The notes under the pieces were generated by a model. It saw only the letters and a list, made by a program, of their open reading frames with translations, was not told where the DNA came from and made no database searches. The position numbers and the translations under genes are program-made. Shown in pieces: positions 63,518-64,000 of a stretch of DNA of 64,000 nucleotides. This DNA is from Archangium gephyra (GTDB taxonomy: Bacteria; Myxococcota; Myxococcia; Myxococcales; Myxococcaceae). The stretch covers positions 7,340,501-7,404,500 of the forward strand of contig NZ_CP011509.1 in NCBI RefSeq assembly GCF_001027285.1. The letters are read 5' to 3'. Each line of letters begins with the position of its first letter. Position 1 is the first letter of the stretch.

Positions 63518-64000
63518 ATGAGAACCCTGGTGGGATTGGGCTACTCCGGTTGGACCGAGAAGGCGCGCTGGGCGTTGGATCACCATCGTCTGGCGTACCG
63601 GTACCGTGAACACATCCCGCTGATGGGCGAGCTGCGTCTGCGGCTCCATGCGCCTTCCGGGCAACGCGGCAGCGTCCCGCTCCTGCTGGATGGTTTGAAG
63701 GGCACGATGGGCTCCTACGCGATCGCGCAGTGGGCCGAGCGCGAGGGCAAGGGCACCCCGCTGTTCCCCGAGGCGTCGCTCCCGGAGATCGAGCAATGGG
63801 AGCAGCGCAGTGACGCGATGCTGCGCGTGGGACGGGCGTACATGGTGCAGCGGCTCATGCAGTTCCCCGAGGCCCAGGTGGAGAGCCTGCCCCCGTTCAT
63901 CCCCGGGTTCGCCCGGGGGCCGCTCAAGCCCATGGCGAAGATGGCGGCACTCTTCCTCGCGAACAAGCACGAGGCGGCGGCGGACCCGGAGGCGGCCCTG
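63518..64000 (+). CDS. Glutathione S-transferase-like protein (5' part only)
   Basis: The frame is open to the window end, giving 161 residues. The N-terminal thioredoxin-like domain is recognisable (GYSGWTEKARWALDHHRLAYRYRE, then GSVPLLLDG with the cis-proline region and SYAIAQWAE), followed by the start of the helical domain. ATG 63518 has GAGGAGA about 11 bases upstream. Family assigned by pattern; the C-terminal half is missing from the window. Confidence 0.8.
   Translation, partial: MRTLVGLGYSGWTEKARWALDHHRLAYRYREHIPLMGELRLRLHAPSGQRGSVPLLLDGLKGTMGSYAIAQWAEREGKGTPLFPEASLPEIEQWEQRSDAMLRVGRAYMVQRLMQFPEAQVESLPPFIPGFARGPLKPMAKMAALFLANKHEAAADPEAAL

Noticed and set aside
1-64000. tRNA genes, rRNA genes, CRISPR arrays, insertion sequences
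   Set aside because: I looked for cloverleaf ends with TTCGA loops, regularly spaced repeats and transposase motifs and saw none that hold up.

Overview
The window is high-GC bacterial DNA with the gene content of a myxobacterium of the Cystobacterineae type (Archangium/Cystobacter/Melittangium-like). The pointers are a SitA-type outer-membrane-exchange toxin with its immunity gene, a Ser/Thr kinase next to an FHA-GAF-sigma54 activator, many lipoproteins, and a very large hybrid NRPS-PKS locus. The genus is an inference from gene content only.

Layout. 1-510: end of an N-acetylmuramoyl-L-alanine amidase. 481-37035 (minus strand): three overlapping megasynthase genes making a lipopeptide. Assembly order is FAAL-ACP, C-A-T, KS-AT-T, C-(dead A carrying a luciferase-like monooxygenase), C-A-T-E, C-A-T-E, C-A-T (E lost), C-A-T, C-T (no A), C-A-T, C-A-T-TE. 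37265-39812: barrel-like protein, M28 peptidase lipoprotein, aldo/keto reductase. 39817-42116 (minus): trypsin-like protease and an FHA membrane protein. 42321-44811: a tightly overlapping three-gene operon that looks like a conflict/defence system (papain-fold-like small protein, small helical protein, KGGVGR ATPase fused to a SAVED sensor domain). 44849-45171: a self-splicing group I intron lying inside what reads as the terminator hairpin of that operon. 45397-50682: TPR protein, Ser/Thr kinase, membrane protein, FHA-GAF-sigma54 activator. 50698-52547 (minus): SitA-like toxin lipoprotein and immunity protein. 52744-54902: two lipoproteins. 55017-56168: AI-2E family transporter. 56186-56494 (minus): small helical protein. 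56570-62560: arginine operon argC, argJ-argB fusion, argR, argH, argF. 62571-62622: REP-like element. 62732-63469: SGNH hydrolase. 63518-64000: start of a glutathione-S-transferase-like gene.

How the parts work together. The three NRPS/PKS genes overlap by 4 to 8 bases and have no separate tailoring, MbtH, PPTase or export gene beside them, so the whole assembly line is one transcription unit. It is predicted to start with a free fatty acid, add one residue, extend by malonyl-CoA, oxidise through the embedded monooxygenase, then add D- and L-residues and release by a thioesterase. The arg operon carries its own regulator gene, and four phased ATGCA repeats lie before argC.

The strongest candidates for something undescribed are the KGGVGR-SAVED operon and the group I intron splitting its terminator. 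The NRPS also has several unusual points: a REP-like repeat read in frame inside two adenylation domains, an epimerase-deletion scar, an A-less module, and a pseudo-A domain hosting a monooxygenase. All calls rest on reading the sequence and on family knowledge; no database search was run.
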